A stretch of 57,733 bases of DNA from assembly GCA_015680685.1 (NCBI GenBank), contig MNCI01034145.1:20753-78485 (forward strand), in the 5' to 3' direction. A model generated the notes under the pieces. The model had not been told where the DNA came from. It saw only the letters and a list, made by a program, of their open reading frames with translations, and ran no database searches. Source of the stretch: Gnetum montanum. Lineage: Eukaryota > Streptophyta > Gnetopsida > Gnetales > Gnetaceae. The position numbers and the translations under genes were made by a program. How positions within the stretch are numbered: the stretch's first letter is position 1; each line of letters begins with the position of its first letter. Positions 8,547-20,613 of the stretch are shown piece after piece.

Positions 8547-11402
8547 TCACACCGTCCCTGGGGGCGGTGGTTCTGACAGACACCCTCTAGCCTCTGGCCC
8601 ATGCGTTGGTGGTGGCCAGGATGTCAGTAACCCTGCGGCAGCTGCAGCTTTTGGAGACAATCGGAATGCCTCCAAGAGAGCCCTCATTTTCTCTTCTTTG
8701 CTTCTGGGGTAATTCACGGTCCAGGAAGCTTCTCCAATGTGTGCTAGAAATGAAATTTTCCAAGGGCAAGGCAGCACCGAGATGAGTTCTTTCAAATTGA
8801 CGAACCAGGCTACGAACTGTTTGCATTCAATATCGAACGCTCGGATTGATGCTTGTAGTTGCTGGTAGTCACTCATTCTTCGGGCCAGGTCCTCTGCAAT
8901 GGTACGTTGGCCTTCAAAGCTTGTACAGAGGACCTCGAGTTCTGCATTTACTATTGCCAGCTTCTGTTTTGTTTCCTTGTGTGCCTAGAACTCACCCTGA
9001 TATAGAGAAAACGAGGCGGCCACTTGTTTCTCTAGCTCTAACTGTGGCCTCCCAGCTATGAGCATAGCCAGGTTTGCATACCAAAGTTTGGCTAACTCCA
9101 TGTATTCTGTCATTTCTTCAATTTGCAGCTCCTTTAGGTAGATTTCCGCTTTGTTGTAGGCGTTCAATCCATTGAAGATGGATGGCCATACATTGCCTCC
9201 TTCTCGGAGCTACTGGAGTGCTTGGTTCATCTAGGCCTTAGTAACTTGAATGTGCTTCTCATTCACCTCTTTCTGCAATCCCACTTGGTCCCTGTAATGG
9301 TTTTTGACTCTTTCAAACTTTAGGACCTTGTTCTTCCAAGTGGTAATTTCGATTACAAACTTCTTTCGCAATGCCCGAACTTCCTCCATTGACAGATTCT
9401 GATTCTCAGCAGCCAACCTTCTCATATCAGCATTCACCCTAGCTAGCTCTTCCTGCTGTTGGTGGATGAAATCTTTCATGTGCTCATTCTTTGTACCAAC
9501 ATTGCGTAGGTGATGAACTTCAACAATCAACTGCATGTTCTCCCAGCAAACCTCGGCCAAGTCTTTCTCTAAATGATATGCTTGAGCATCTGCTATGGCC
9601 TTATCTAGAATCACCGTCTCCCTTTCATCCTCAACAACATAAATTTTAAGCTGAAGTTGTTGGAAAGCTTCATCTCTGGTGATTTCACAGTGGAGGATGG
9701 CCGGGTTGGCAAGCTAGGCCCTTAATTGGGCAACCTCTATTGTCAAGCACTAACAAGCAGCTTGAGCAGCCTCCAGTTTCCCTTCCAAAACAAAGTTTTT
9801 ACCCCTTGCCGATAACAGCTCTGACTGGGTTGCAATGATGTTGTCTGAAAGATCAAAGACATCTAGAAGCGGTTGCCCAGTTCCTATCAGTCGGTTCAAC
9901 ATTTCTTCATGTTGGGCTACATCCATCTTGCTACGTCAATTCCAGCAGACATCTGTACATCTTGGAGTCCATGGATGTTTGGTACAGGTGCTACCAGTGC
10001 ATTGAGAGCAGTAGCAATGGTATCAGCAACCACTTCAACCGCAACTTCTTGTCCCTGGTGCTGCATCACCAAGACCGTTGCCCCCTCACCATCCTCCAAG
10101 CGTACCAATAAGATAGCAGCATTCCCTAAGATTTTAGGGAATAACTGTTGAGTTGCAGTTGATACATCTCGGATGCTCGGATCTGTTCTGGTTGGAATGG
10201 GTGCTCGGGCGGCAGAAAATATCGGCCCTACCCTTTCAAGCAAGCTTACTAATTTCGCCACTTGCTCCAGGTGACTCATGGCAGGGCGATAGACCAAAGG
10301 ATCATCTCCACCATCGGTTCTACCAGATTGCTCTCGCTGATTCGAGAGCATTTCCCGAATCTCGCATATGTATGTTGCTATTTTTTGCTAGCCCGGCTAC
10401 GTTGTTTGCATAGGTGGTGGAGGTGGTTGCTGCTCTTCCTCTGTCTGTATGGCAGCAGGCATTTTTTTCTTTCATCATTTCTTGCCACAAGGTAATTGGG
10501 GTGTGCTGGATGATATCATTAGAGTACCGTGCTATCCCTGCCCATTTGCATAGCTTTTAGATTAGGCATGGAAAAGGGAGAGCGTGTCTTCCACGTTCAT
10601 TCTCTACGAACCTCTTTTCAATTTCAAAAAATAATAGCTATGGAAGATTCATGGAAAATTTCCCACTAAAGGTGGCACACGCACGAGCGAAGAAGGTAGT
10701 GATTTTGCTGGGTCTCACCATTGGATTTAGATGGTAAGATGCTACCTTTGAATAAACTCTTTCCGCTGTGGTTAAGGAGCCAAAATCCTTACGCTCTACC
10801 CCATAGCACCATTGGATCCATTGCACCTTTACCCCTGGATCGGCCTACTTAGGAATTTCCACCACATCTACCCCAGTTTTAGGCAACCCCAAAGATTGCG
10901 CTATTGCATCTGAAGAGTAAGAGACATACATGTCCTTGATTCTTACTCTTGACCCTGGCTTCCGGTTTGTCCAGAAGGGGTATGTTTCTCCTAAGTACCA
11001 TTCATCACTAATTGTGATGACTAGCCACATCGGAGAGCTCTGCAATTGAAGTCTCACATCTTCTTGAGCGTTCTCGAGGAATGGTCCAAAATTTAACTCT
11101 TGGAGGACAGTCCGTTGCACCTCATGTGGCGTGATAGCATCAAGGCAGGCTTGGGTCAGTGTGACCTCAAGCCACGGTGCTATTCTAGGCATCTCATCCC
11201 CTAGCGATTGCACACCGGTAATCTCCTCTTTGAGAATCTACTGGACGGATTCCACATCAAGTCATTCGCGGAAGGGTCCAGTTGCATGAGAACCCTCTGC
11301 ATACTCTAGCGGTTGCACTCCTCGTCCCCTTCCCATACGTGGGTGCTTGTCCCTTGGTTGTGACAGTCCTTCATCCCTTGGGTACCTCGGTTTTGGTGCC
11401 AT
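8547..11402 (-). pseudogene. Extra ORF in the env position of B (coiled-coil protein)
   Basis: Reading starts at the ATG at 11402 (MAPKPRYPRDEG...) and ends at the stop near 8547, about 950 codons. Most segments (11402-10638, 9614-8547) share one frame. The stretch 10351-9917 is shifted, so two compensating frameshifts are present besides several stops. The N-terminal third has features seen in plant retrotransposon proteins of unknown role, such as a SKITTFFARACATF segment and an FPCLI stretch before KLC. The middle (9614-9231) is strongly charged and heptad-like, a probable coiled coil. I see no signal peptide and no clear membrane anchor, so an envelope role is unsupported. C carries the same ORF at 22902-25737, so it belongs to the family. 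It has its own upstream promoter-like region (11765-11845). Confidence 0.7.
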
Positions 11403-11764
11403 CTGAAACAAACATAATCATCCATTAGACCATTTAAAAGTAGCTTAAAATGGTCTGTATATATCTTTTTCAGCTTGACCAAGTTATGTTAATGGCACAG
11501 GCACACTGTTAAGTCTCCCAGAGTGTTAAGTTAGGGGTTAGGGCCAAAGGTTTTGTAATTAATAGCTCATTAATTAATTAATTAATTAATTACACAAGGG
11601 CACCACCCCCCACAACTAAGTGCATACCTTTGGGTTGCGTAAAAGGGAGAGGACAGGTTGATGTGGACATGCGATGGAATGTAGGTGCGTTGGGAAGGGT
11701 TAGGCAAAAAATGGCAAAAATTCCCCTCAATTTGGACTACAAATAATGAAAAATACAAAGTGCA
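11403..11764 (-). other. Leader of the B env-position ORF
   Basis: About 360 bp between the internal TATA box and the ATG at 11402. It contains a TTAA microsatellite at 11568-11592. It also has a second PPT-like box near 11606-11622, which on the - strand reads CTTAGTTGTGGGGGGTGG. No open frame of note was found. Confidence 0.5.
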
Positions 11765-11845
11765 GTGGGGTATTTATAGGGGTTGGGCACTACGTCGATG
11801 AGGCCGTGTATACGTAGTGGCTGCGTATATGGGACCCCGTTCACC
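11765..11845 (-). promoter_or_regulatory. Internal LTR-like promoter of B
   Basis: On the - strand, TATAAATA (about 11769-11776) is preceded by two GTATAC-containing motifs (ATATACGCAGCC and CTACGTATACACGG). The B LTR has the same layout: GTATACGCAGC-like motifs shortly before TATAAATA at 8200-8207. The box lies about 370 bp upstream of the env-position ORF, which it would transcribe. C has a matching region at about 26460-26570 with GTTGATGGGATC-type motifs like those of its own LTR. The function is inferred from resemblance only. Confidence 0.55.
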
Positions 11846-13362
11846 TGTGGACCAGCGTTGACCAACCCAAAAAAAAACCCAAAATGAAAAATTTAAAAAT
11901 CCAAATTGAGGCGATTGAAGCATAGAAAAGGCCCGATCATGACTAAAGATAAGAGGAAGGGAATTAAGCTTGAAAAAAAAAACAAAATTGGAGAACGTGG
12001 GTCAAAAATAACTCAAGCAAGGATGAAATCGAATGATGGGACACGGAAATAATGAACCAAGAAATCCAAAGGAGTGGAGACTTAATAGGAAAAACCAAGA
12101 ATATGCAGGTGGGTCCTCCCCATAGCAAGCAATAGCCATAAAGCCCCTACATCCCCTCGACACCCGTGGGCCTGGGAGCCGATAAATGGTGTTACGAGTA
12201 AGACACCAAACCAAGAGAAACCCGCCAAGGCATGAGAGACCAACAGGAAACACGACAAACACACAACATAAAAAGGACAGTGAGGTGAGTACGAAGAGAA
12301 GTGAGAATGGAAGGAGAGGAGAAAAGGAATAGTCCGAGTGTCAGCCACATGAAACCCCATATGCAAGTGTGGTTAAGTGACCCGGTAGAACCTTCCTAAA
12401 ATCAAACCCAAAACCATCCGCGACCAATGACCTCGCAGCTATAGATGAAGTCCTGACCATCCCCCAAGGAAACAGGAATGACCACACAAAAAACCACCAC
12501 TCCAAGAAGCGTGAAAAGAGGGAAGTAAAATGGGATAGTGTTAGAGAAGACCAAGGAAGTCCCATAACAAATGTGGGTGGCCCATGAGAGGCAGTCTAAG
12601 GGGCGTGCTTTGAATTCCCACCACGATATGTTTTTTTTTTTTTGTGCAGGGGAACCACACCATGCGAAGACCCATGTGTGTGTGCATGCATCTAACCAAG
12701 GGGTGTGCTTTGAATCCTCAATTTATTTTTTTTGTTTTTTTTTCTTGTTTTTTTCTTTTTCTTTTTGAATTTTTTCTCTTGAATGAGGACCACACCATGC
12801 AAGGTAGAACTGCCCAAAAACTTCCATGGAGAGAGACGTGGAGTGGTAGGAAATCTGTAAGGACACACCAGCAACCTAGGGAATAGAACAGAACAACGAA
12901 TAAAGCATTCTCCTTGAAGTCACACCCAATTCAAACTAGTGGGTCATCCTGCAGTCAGGGAACTACACAAGTCACATAGTCGTTAAAACATTTTTAATTG
13001 AAGGGGTTGCATGTGCATGACACAAGGAAAACCATGAGAGGGTGAATGGGTGGATGACATGGACTCACTATCGAGTGTATGAAGTGGAACGACATAAAAC
13101 CAATGACAACCATGCAAAGGCAGGAACTAGAAAACTAGGAAGACTATTACAGTACCCACCGTAACCAAAATCGACCACGCCAAACAATAGGATGACGATA
13201 AAAATTAAGCAAAAAGAGCACAAAAAGTGGAAAACAAAGAAGTGTAAAACAAAAAATCAGAAAACAAAAAGGGTAGAAAACAAAGAAGGGGAAAACAAAA
13301 ATAGAAAACAAAAAAGTGTAAAACAAAAAATGATAAAATGGTGATGGGTGCAGTGAAATGGA
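11846..13362 (-). other. Spacer between integrase and internal promoter in B
   Basis: This is mostly non-coding. It includes T-rich tracts on the + strand near 12630 and 12722-12775, and an A-rich run of GAAAACAAAAA units at about 13205-13340. Hydrophobic - strand ORFs at 12002-12565 have no convincing counterpart in the same spacer of C (26571-28050), although the DNA itself aligns in patches. I therefore do not call a gene. Confidence 0.5.
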
Positions 13363-16300
13363 TCAGCAGGGATGAGGGTCTCCCCCACGACTGAGTGGAA
13401 AGGGGGAGATGCAAAAGATGCAGTGTGGATGACCGACTGATGATGAGGCTATGACACTGGCTGTGTGAAACTCGCGGAAAGGTTTGAGTTGTTGGTAGTT
13501 GACCAACTGTGGTCTAGTGGGATCCCCAAGTTTGTGGATTAGCAAGGCCCCGGATGGGAAAGTTTTGGAGACAATATAAGGTCCCTCCCATAGCGTCTGA
13601 AACTTTGTTGGTTGAGATATATGTGAGGGATTCCAATACAATACCTTGTCTCCACACTGAAAGGTGACCTTACGAATCTTAAGATCATGTCTTTTCTTGT
13701 TGTAGGCCTTGTGGGTTTCATTGGAAAATAGGGCTACTAATCGATTCTCATCTAGCACACTTAAGTTGAGTAATCGGTCTCGTTGTGCTAGGGGTAGGTC
13801 AAGGTCGAGGTCACAGGCGGTGCATAGTGTCCGGAGTTCTACTTGGATTGGAAGTGTTGGCAACTTACCGTACACTAACTCATAGGGATAGTACCCAATA
13901 GGAAGTTTCCAGGTGGAGCAATAGGCCCATAGGGCATCATTAAGTTTGGTACTCTAGTCCCTCCTATATTTGCTAATTGTTCGTATAAGGATTTTGGTAA
14001 TTTCCCTATTTTTGACTTCGGCCTGCCCATTGGCTTGGGGGTGATAAGGTGTTGTAAATTTGTGTATTACCCCTAACCGTTTCATGAGTTTACAAAAAGT
14101 AACCCCCGTGAAGTGAGTGCCATTGTCAGAAATGAGTGCATGAGGCACTCCAAACCTGGTAACGATTTGTTGTTGAACAAATTGTGTGGCGATGTTGGAA
14201 GAACAGTCGATGATAGCTGCCGCTTCTACACACTTTGTACAGTAGTCCACCGCCATGATGATATACGTTTTTTCATTTGATAAGGGGGTGATGCGCCCCA
14301 TGAAGTTGATACCCTAGATGTCAAAGGGCTCTAGTGGTTGAATCCATTGTTGAGGTCCCTCCAACCGTGCCGACATCCCACCATCTCGTTGGCATAATTC
14401 ATAGGAGTGAGTGGACCATTATGCGTCCCTAAAGAGTGTAGGCCAATAATACCATGTAAGCAAGATTTTAATGGTCGTTCTGCATCAGGCATAGTGGCCC
14501 CCACAAGGGCCCTTGTGAGCATCTTGGAGGACGTGCAGTGTATCAGCATCAGGGACACACCATCGGACCAAGCCATCTGCACACACCTTGTAGAGGTGGT
14601 TGTTGATTTCCATGAAATGCTTGGCCTTATGGAGAAACCACTATTTCTACCGATGGTTCCATTCTTTTGGTAGCTCCTATGTTATAAGGTAGGTAAGGAT
14701 GTGGTTGAACCAAGGAGATTCCTTGGGTGCTTGGGAATCAACGGTGCCTGTGAAGAGGAGTTCATCTAGAAATTGATTGGATAAAGGCTCCTCCTCTTCT
14801 GTGTTATCCCATTGTAACTGAGACAAATGATTAGTGACCACATTCTCGGACCCTTTTCTGTCTATCATGGTCAGATCAAACTCTTGAAGAATCACTAGCC
14901 ACTGAATTATGTGGGGGCTTACTGTTGGTTTGTTCATCAGGAATCGGATAGCACTATCATCTATGTGCGCAAACACCTTGTATCTGAGCACATAGTGTCG
15001 AAATATATCCAATGCGAACACCACTGCCATCAATTCTTTCTCGGTGGTGGTGTAGTTCATTTGTGCACCCACAATGCTACGGCTTGCATAGTGGATATAA
15101 TACGGACGTTTCTAATTGTCACAATGTGTAAGCACAACTCCCAAAGCATAGTTGGAAGCATCCATCATAATATGGAAGGGTCTAGACCAATCAGGTGCCC
15201 GTAGAACCAGAGCTTCTATGAGTTTCTGCTTTAGCTCTTGGAATGCGGACTTACATTCCTTGGTCCAAACAAACAGAGCGTCCTTCTTTGTAAGCTCTAC
15301 CAATGGTCGGGCTATCTTCGAGAAGTGTTCAATGAAGCACCAGTAGTAACTAGTATGCCCAAGGAATGATCGCACATCTTTGATAGTACTTAGTTGACAG
15401 GTAATTCCTTGGATGACCCTGATCTTTTCAGGGTCTACGCTGATCCCTATTGATGAAATGAGATGTCCCAACACTATGCCCTCTTGGACCATCAGATGGC
15501 TCTTTTGCTAGTTGAGCCACAAATTGGTGTCTACACACCTCTTTAGAACTTTCTCTAGGCTGTCCAATGCTTGCTCGAACGTGGCACCATAGGTGGAGAA
15601 GTTATCCATTAAGACTTCTACACCATTGCTAATTTGTTGATGGAAGATTCTCAAGACAAGGTGTTGGAACGTTGCAAGCACATTGCACAGGCCAAAGGGC
15701 ATCTTCTTATATGCAAAAGTCCCTCATGGACTCGTGAAAGTAGTTTTGTCCTGGTCCTCTGGTGCAATTTGAATCTGGTTATAACCACTATAACCATCCA
15801 AAAAGCTATAATACTAGTGTCCTGCGATTGTGTCCAACACCTGGTCCACAAATGGGAGCGGGAAGTGGTCCTTGAACATTGCCATATTGAGTAACTGGAA
15901 ATTGATACAACCCCTCCACTTGCCACTTTTCTTGGGTACGATAATGAGTGGGCTAACCCATTCGCTATCGGCGACTGAATAGATGAATCCCACCTTAAGC
16001 AGTTGTTCAATTTCCTCCTTTACTATCTGCTTCAACTTAGGATTCAACTATCTTTGTGGCTATCGCCGTGGCTTCATGGAAGGGCCAAGATAGACCCAGT
16101 GCTGGCAGATCCTAGGATCAACTCCAGCGAGCTCAGAATAGGACCACACGAATGTAGCAACCCATTTTTTTACCATCACCAGCAACTTCTTTTTCTATTC
16201 AGGAGCAAGGGCAGCATTGATAATTACCAGCTTGCCATTTTGCAAGAATGCATACTCTAAATGAGCCAGTAGAGATTTTAATTCAAGGGGCTCTTACTTG

Positions 16301-17049
16301 AAGCCCTTAGGGATCTCTATCTTTCCCCAGTCATCAAAGTCATCAACGATGGAGGTTTGTCAATGAATATCCTCCATCACATCCATGCTATCAATGTAGG
16401 CTTGCACTAGCCCCTCAGATGGTTCCATCCATATTTTGCTACTACCAGGATTAGCTATCAACCACTGGGTGCCTTCTTGGGTAGTGGCTGTTGCATACAG
16501 GCACTGTTGAATTTGTGATTCCTCGGTACACCGACTGCATGCTTGAATGGATGTCCACTTCACGGACCATAGCTGCTGCACACAGTTGCACCTTGAGTCA
16601 CTTTATGCAATGCATGGAACTCTTTTCTTCTCGATCTTCCTGAAAGGATTTTCCTATGAAATTTCTAGGGACAGATCTCGGAGTCCTAGTCGTGCATCCA
16701 CCATGCTTAGCCAGGACCTTCCCATGATGATTGGTAGGTTTCCCTTACAGTTTTCAACATGGATGACCAGGAAGTCAGCAGGGAAGGATCACCCATAGAC
16801 GGTGGTCATCATGTCCTCCACCAAACCCAAAGGAACAGTGATGGACTGATCTGCTAGCTTGAGCCAGATGTTGCTCTTCTTTAGAGGGAGCAGGTTCCAA
16901 TTCTTGTACATATCTTGAGAGATTAGATTAACCCCTGACCCTGAGTCTAGAAGAGCTTTGCACGGCTCGATCCCAGCCACCTGAAGATAGATTAGGGGAC
17001 TTCCTGGATCTATCAATTTCTGGGGAAGAGACCCAGCCTTGATCTAGTC
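13363..17049 (-). pseudogene. pol: B pol: protease, RT, RNase H, integrase
   Basis: One frame continues from gag through pol with scattered stops. Protease (from about 17016) has LLDSGSGVNLIS and IIMGRSWL. RT (16047-15508) has WVSPLIIVPKK, LPFVDQVLD and MPFGLCN, but its active site reads LMDN (near 15600), with the second Asp changed to Asn. RNase H (15200-14800) has MMDASNYALG. Integrase (14582-13363) has GINFMG where the first catalytic Asp should be, again Asp to Asn, then ISDNGTHF and PYHPQANGQAEV with the last two catalytic residues intact. The C-terminus has WEGPYIVSKTFPSGAL and no chromodomain. It is not functional as it stands. Confidence 0.88.
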
Positions 17050-19537
17050 AGTCACAGCATGTGTAAGCATGACCGTTTGGACATTGGATTGCAGCAAAGT
17101 GGAGGATTGCTTGGGTGGTGTGATGGTAAAGGCGTTGGTAGGTTCTGAGACACTGGCCATAGGCGTAGGTGAGGGTGTATTTAGATTATTAGGCTAGAAG
17201 AAGGAACGTTTGTGTGGCTTGGGTTCCGGTCCACTCAGCCTAGATGCTGGTTGTAAGTTAACAGCCCTCGTAGCATTTCGTTGTTGTGGCTGTGGCGTTA
17301 TTTCTCCCTACATGGATGGAGCAGGTGGCAATGGAGAGGGATGATGTGGAGGAGTGGCAGAAGAAGATGACGGAGGATAGAAGTGATGTGGATTTGTCCC
17401 CCTGGGTGATGGAGATGGATGTCTGAAATATTCAGGGGGTGGTAGTAACTGGGAAAGGCCACATGACTAGAAGACTCTCTTGGAGAGACGGGCTGCTGAA
17501 CATAGTACCCATAAGGATCTGGTTGCTTGTAAGGGTACTGCTACCTTGGAGGTGGCATGCCCCATGCTTGTGGTTGCTGCCACTATTGGAAATACTCGTA
17601 CGGTTGCGGAGGCATTCCACTCAGGTAGCATCCTTGCTGCTACTGGTGGAATGGGGTTACCTTGTGGATAAGGTAACCTTTGAGGCGCCTGCCTCTACAC
17701 CAAATGAGGGTTCAAGGCATAGACCCCAGACTCTTGTAGGTGAGACACCACAGGACAACATCCCTTGGGATGTTCATATTGGCATATGCCACATCCAGCA
17801 TCCTCTTCGGTGTCAGAGTCTGCAACCTGCTCAGCTGCCGCAACTTTTTCCTTACCTTTGTGTTGGGTATGTTTAGCTCCCTTCTTCTTGCACCGATCAT
17901 GGTCACTACCCTGTTCTTTGGACACTTCTAAAATTTTTAATACACTTTGGAATCTTTCATCCAAAGAGTCCCATATTTTATCCACCTTTGTCGATATTTC
18001 AGATGCAAACTTTTGTAATGGCAAAGTCTTCCGATTCACCGCTGCTTCCAGTGGTGACTCTTTGTCCTCATCACAAAATTGGACCCCCCCTTTTTCTAAG
18101 GGAAGGATCCCAGTTGAATTCTTCAGCACCCTCCTTTTTTTTGAGTTCTCCTTTCTCTTTGGCCACCTGATCAATGAGGTGCTACAACTGATGAGCTCTT
18201 AGCTTTGAAAGCCATCCCTTGGCGTAGACACCAAGGGTCTTTCTTGTTTCAAAACGGAGCCCATCAATAATGTGGCGAAGCTGTGCCCGCTGAGAATAAC
18301 CATGACCAAGACACCAATGCAACAATGAGTAGTACCTGCTCATGGCAGCATCCAAGGGTTCATGATTCCCTTGTTTCCAACCTTGGATCTGCCTTCTCAA
18401 ATTTCCCACTCTAGAGTACGTTTGATATTTGTCATTAAATATTTCAAGCATCATACTCCATCTTCTGAATGATTCCAGCTCTAAAGACCGATACCAACTT
18501 TCAGCTTCTTTGATGAGTGTTCAGGGAAACAGCTTCAACCGTTGCCAATCATTATCAATATTTTGCAGGGTGTAGGCGTCATGGAATGCTTGCAAGTGGG
18601 TCTGCAGATCATAGTTGTATCCCCCTTCAAATCTGGGGATGTTGTTCATGTCAACACGCTTGATCCGGCTATCCTTCATGTGCCTACTTGGGATATGAAC
18701 TGCCTCTGCAATGTGGAGCATGCTCCGAGTGGCTAACAACGGCTCATCTGAATCATAGTCTTGTTGGGAACTATGACGTCTGCGACGATTCCTACTACCC
18801 CTTCTTTCATGCTGGCGAGGGCCACATGATTGGTCACGTGCTCCCTCACGTTTCCCTGCTCAAACCTGCTTACCACCATCCTTTCTCTCCAACCTTCCCT
18901 TGTGATGCTCAGAATTTGAGCTGGAGGAAGGTGCAGGAGAGGGGAAGGACGGAGAAGAAGGAGAGGCATCGCCGCCACTTCGGCGTCAATCTCCCCATCT
19001 ACCCTGGTGATGACCACGGTCATCTCCTCCTACTTTACTTCATGACCCACCATCCCCTTGAGGATCATGGTCACTTGGAGGTTGGTTTCGAATGACTAAC
19101 TGGAGGATCTGTGGCCCTAGGTGAAGTTCAGTCGAATGAGTATCATGAAATATGAGATCTCCATCGTCTTGCTACCCTTGCGAGAATAAGGGGTTACTAA
19201 AGTGTTTCCCATTTTGTTGTTCATATCTCTCAGCCTGTTATTGATCTCTTGTCCATTGAGCTTCTGTGGGACGATAGTCCCAGAAGTCATGGTCCTCCAT
19301 GACATACTCCGCCACTCAGTCCTGGATGCCCATTCTGCCCAGATTGTGGTACAGCATCGCAGGAGCTACTCGGTCGGGCAGTAGCATGATGCTACCCTCC
19401 ATGTCGTACCATCAAAGATGTTCATCCTGATGTAGGATGAATGTGAAATTAGGGACATATTCATCAAGATGTTTATATACCACCCGACATTCTTGCAGCA
19501 CCAGTGGTTCAAATGCATCTCTCCTATGAGAAGACAT
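17050..19537 (-). pseudogene. gag: B gag
   Basis: The start is the ATG at 19537 (MSSHRRDAF), matched by MSCSHKDD at 33115 in C. The capsid-like part lies at 18739-18182, with WQRLKLF, the FNDKYQTYSR region and WKQGNHEPLDAAMSRYYSLL; this fits a retrotransposon gag domain. A frameshift lies between about 18182 and 18174. The remainder continues in the pol frame, with a charged KKRR stretch, an acidic stretch and a short Cys/His cluster (CGICQYEHPKGCC, about 17800) that may be a degenerate zinc knuckle. A Pro/Ser-rich linker leads into protease. Confidence 0.75.
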
Positions 19538-19686
19538 GTTGGACATTAGATGGTCCATATTATCAGTGTACCTTATAATTAACTTTAAATTCACCTAGCG
19601 TACGAAGATAATTCTATCCTGGGTCTGATCCAATGACTTAAATGATAATTTCACTAAAGTTAGATGATGCATGTAAGACTAACAAG

Positions 19687-19704
19687 TCCCTAGCAATGGT
19701 GCCA
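19687..19704 (-). promoter_or_regulatory. Primer binding site of B (tRNA-Asp-like)
   Basis: One base after the 5' LTR, the - strand reads TGGCACCATTGCTAGGGA. It differs only by transitions from the complement of the 3' end of plant tRNA-Asp, the usual Athila primer. Confidence 0.7.
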
Positions 19705-19705
19705 A

Positions 19706-20613
19706 TGATGAGCGGCTAGGTATCCCTATGCCCAACCATATGAATACAAGCGTTCACGCATGATCTGGTCGAACTCCGCAGACTATAAGCATTTAACATG
19801 CACCAGACTTCTAACCAGTGAAACCTTGGGTTAGAACGGTCGTTGTCATCCTAATCTCACTTGTAAAGTTCTATTGCGATGGTTAAGTGAGACTAAGGCT
19901 AATGATTTTTATATCTTTTTAATTATGTTTTTCGGTGACTAAGTGAGGTATGGAAGTAATGAATAAACTATTCTCTAATCTCTAACTATCCTAGTGTATA
20001 TGCTAACTACTCCTAGCATAAGCATCCGGTCCCATCCTCCGAGCATGTTCTGAGCATTCCCTAACACTGCTGGGCTATGAGACGCTAAGCGTCACTGGGT
20101 TTACCAAGTGTCTGGATTACGTTTGAGATGGTCGTACTTATGTCTTTTACAAACTACGAATGAACACTAACGATTGAAATTATAATAATTAAAACATAAA
20201 TAATTGACGAGTAACTAAGAAAGCACAAACAACTAATTAACAAAGCATAAACATCTTAAACTATTAAATGCATGAAACAACTAAGTCCAAATGCTGCAAG
20301 GATTGCATGAACAGTTCATCTTTATTGCCATCATGCCAATGGGCTTAGATACATCAATGCTCGAATAAAGATTCGATCGCTTTTCATACACCTGCTGCGG
20401 GCACTTGGAAAATATTCTATCTCTTGCGGGAGCAAACTGCAAGAGCTTTGCTATCACTACTCAAAAAGATGCCTAAATGAGGTGGAAGGCCCTCATATCT
20501 ATAGATCCAGGAAGGGTGCTATGTATACAGGGCCCCATCGACGTGGGGTGGCTGCGTTGACGCAGCTGCGTATACGCGGCCCAATCGACACAACGACTTT
20601 TGACACTTCATCA
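19706..20613 (-). repeat. Right (5') LTR of B
   Basis: A complete 908-bp LTR. On the + strand it begins TGATGAGCGG and ends TTCATCA, so it has TG...CA ends within an inverted TGATGA/TCATCA. The core promoter on the - strand is TATAGATA at 20496-20503 (TATAAATA in the left copy). Immediately upstream is a dyad region with GCGTTGACGCAGCTGCG and GTATACGC. Confidence 0.88.

Larger units (their letters stand above)
7708..20613 (-). mobile_element. Athila-type Ty3/gypsy element B
   Basis: An element read on the - strand. From its 5' end: LTR (19706-20613), tRNA-Asp-like primer site, gag-pol (19537-13363), a spacer with an internal promoter, an extra ORF in the env position (11402-8547), a PPT-like box and the 3' LTR (7708-8298, continuing beyond A1). 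There is one RNase H, no chromodomain, and a long ORF after integrase. These traits and the primer site fit the Athila lineage. Stops and at least three frameshifts disable it, but it is clearly younger than its relative C. Confidence 0.85.

Noticed and set aside
12002-12565. Hydrophobic - strand ORFs in the B spacer, possible envelope remnant
   Set aside because: The aligned region of C does not preserve a matching frame, and the hydrophobicity follows from T-rich sequence.
14407-14673. + strand ORFs opposite B pol (also 14911-15204, 15634-15894)
   Set aside because: Mirror frames of integrase, RNase H and RT on the - strand.
17439-17876. + strand ORFs opposite B gag (17439-18202 and 18688-19095)
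   Set aside because: They lie opposite the gag frame, have no partner in C and show no domain pattern.
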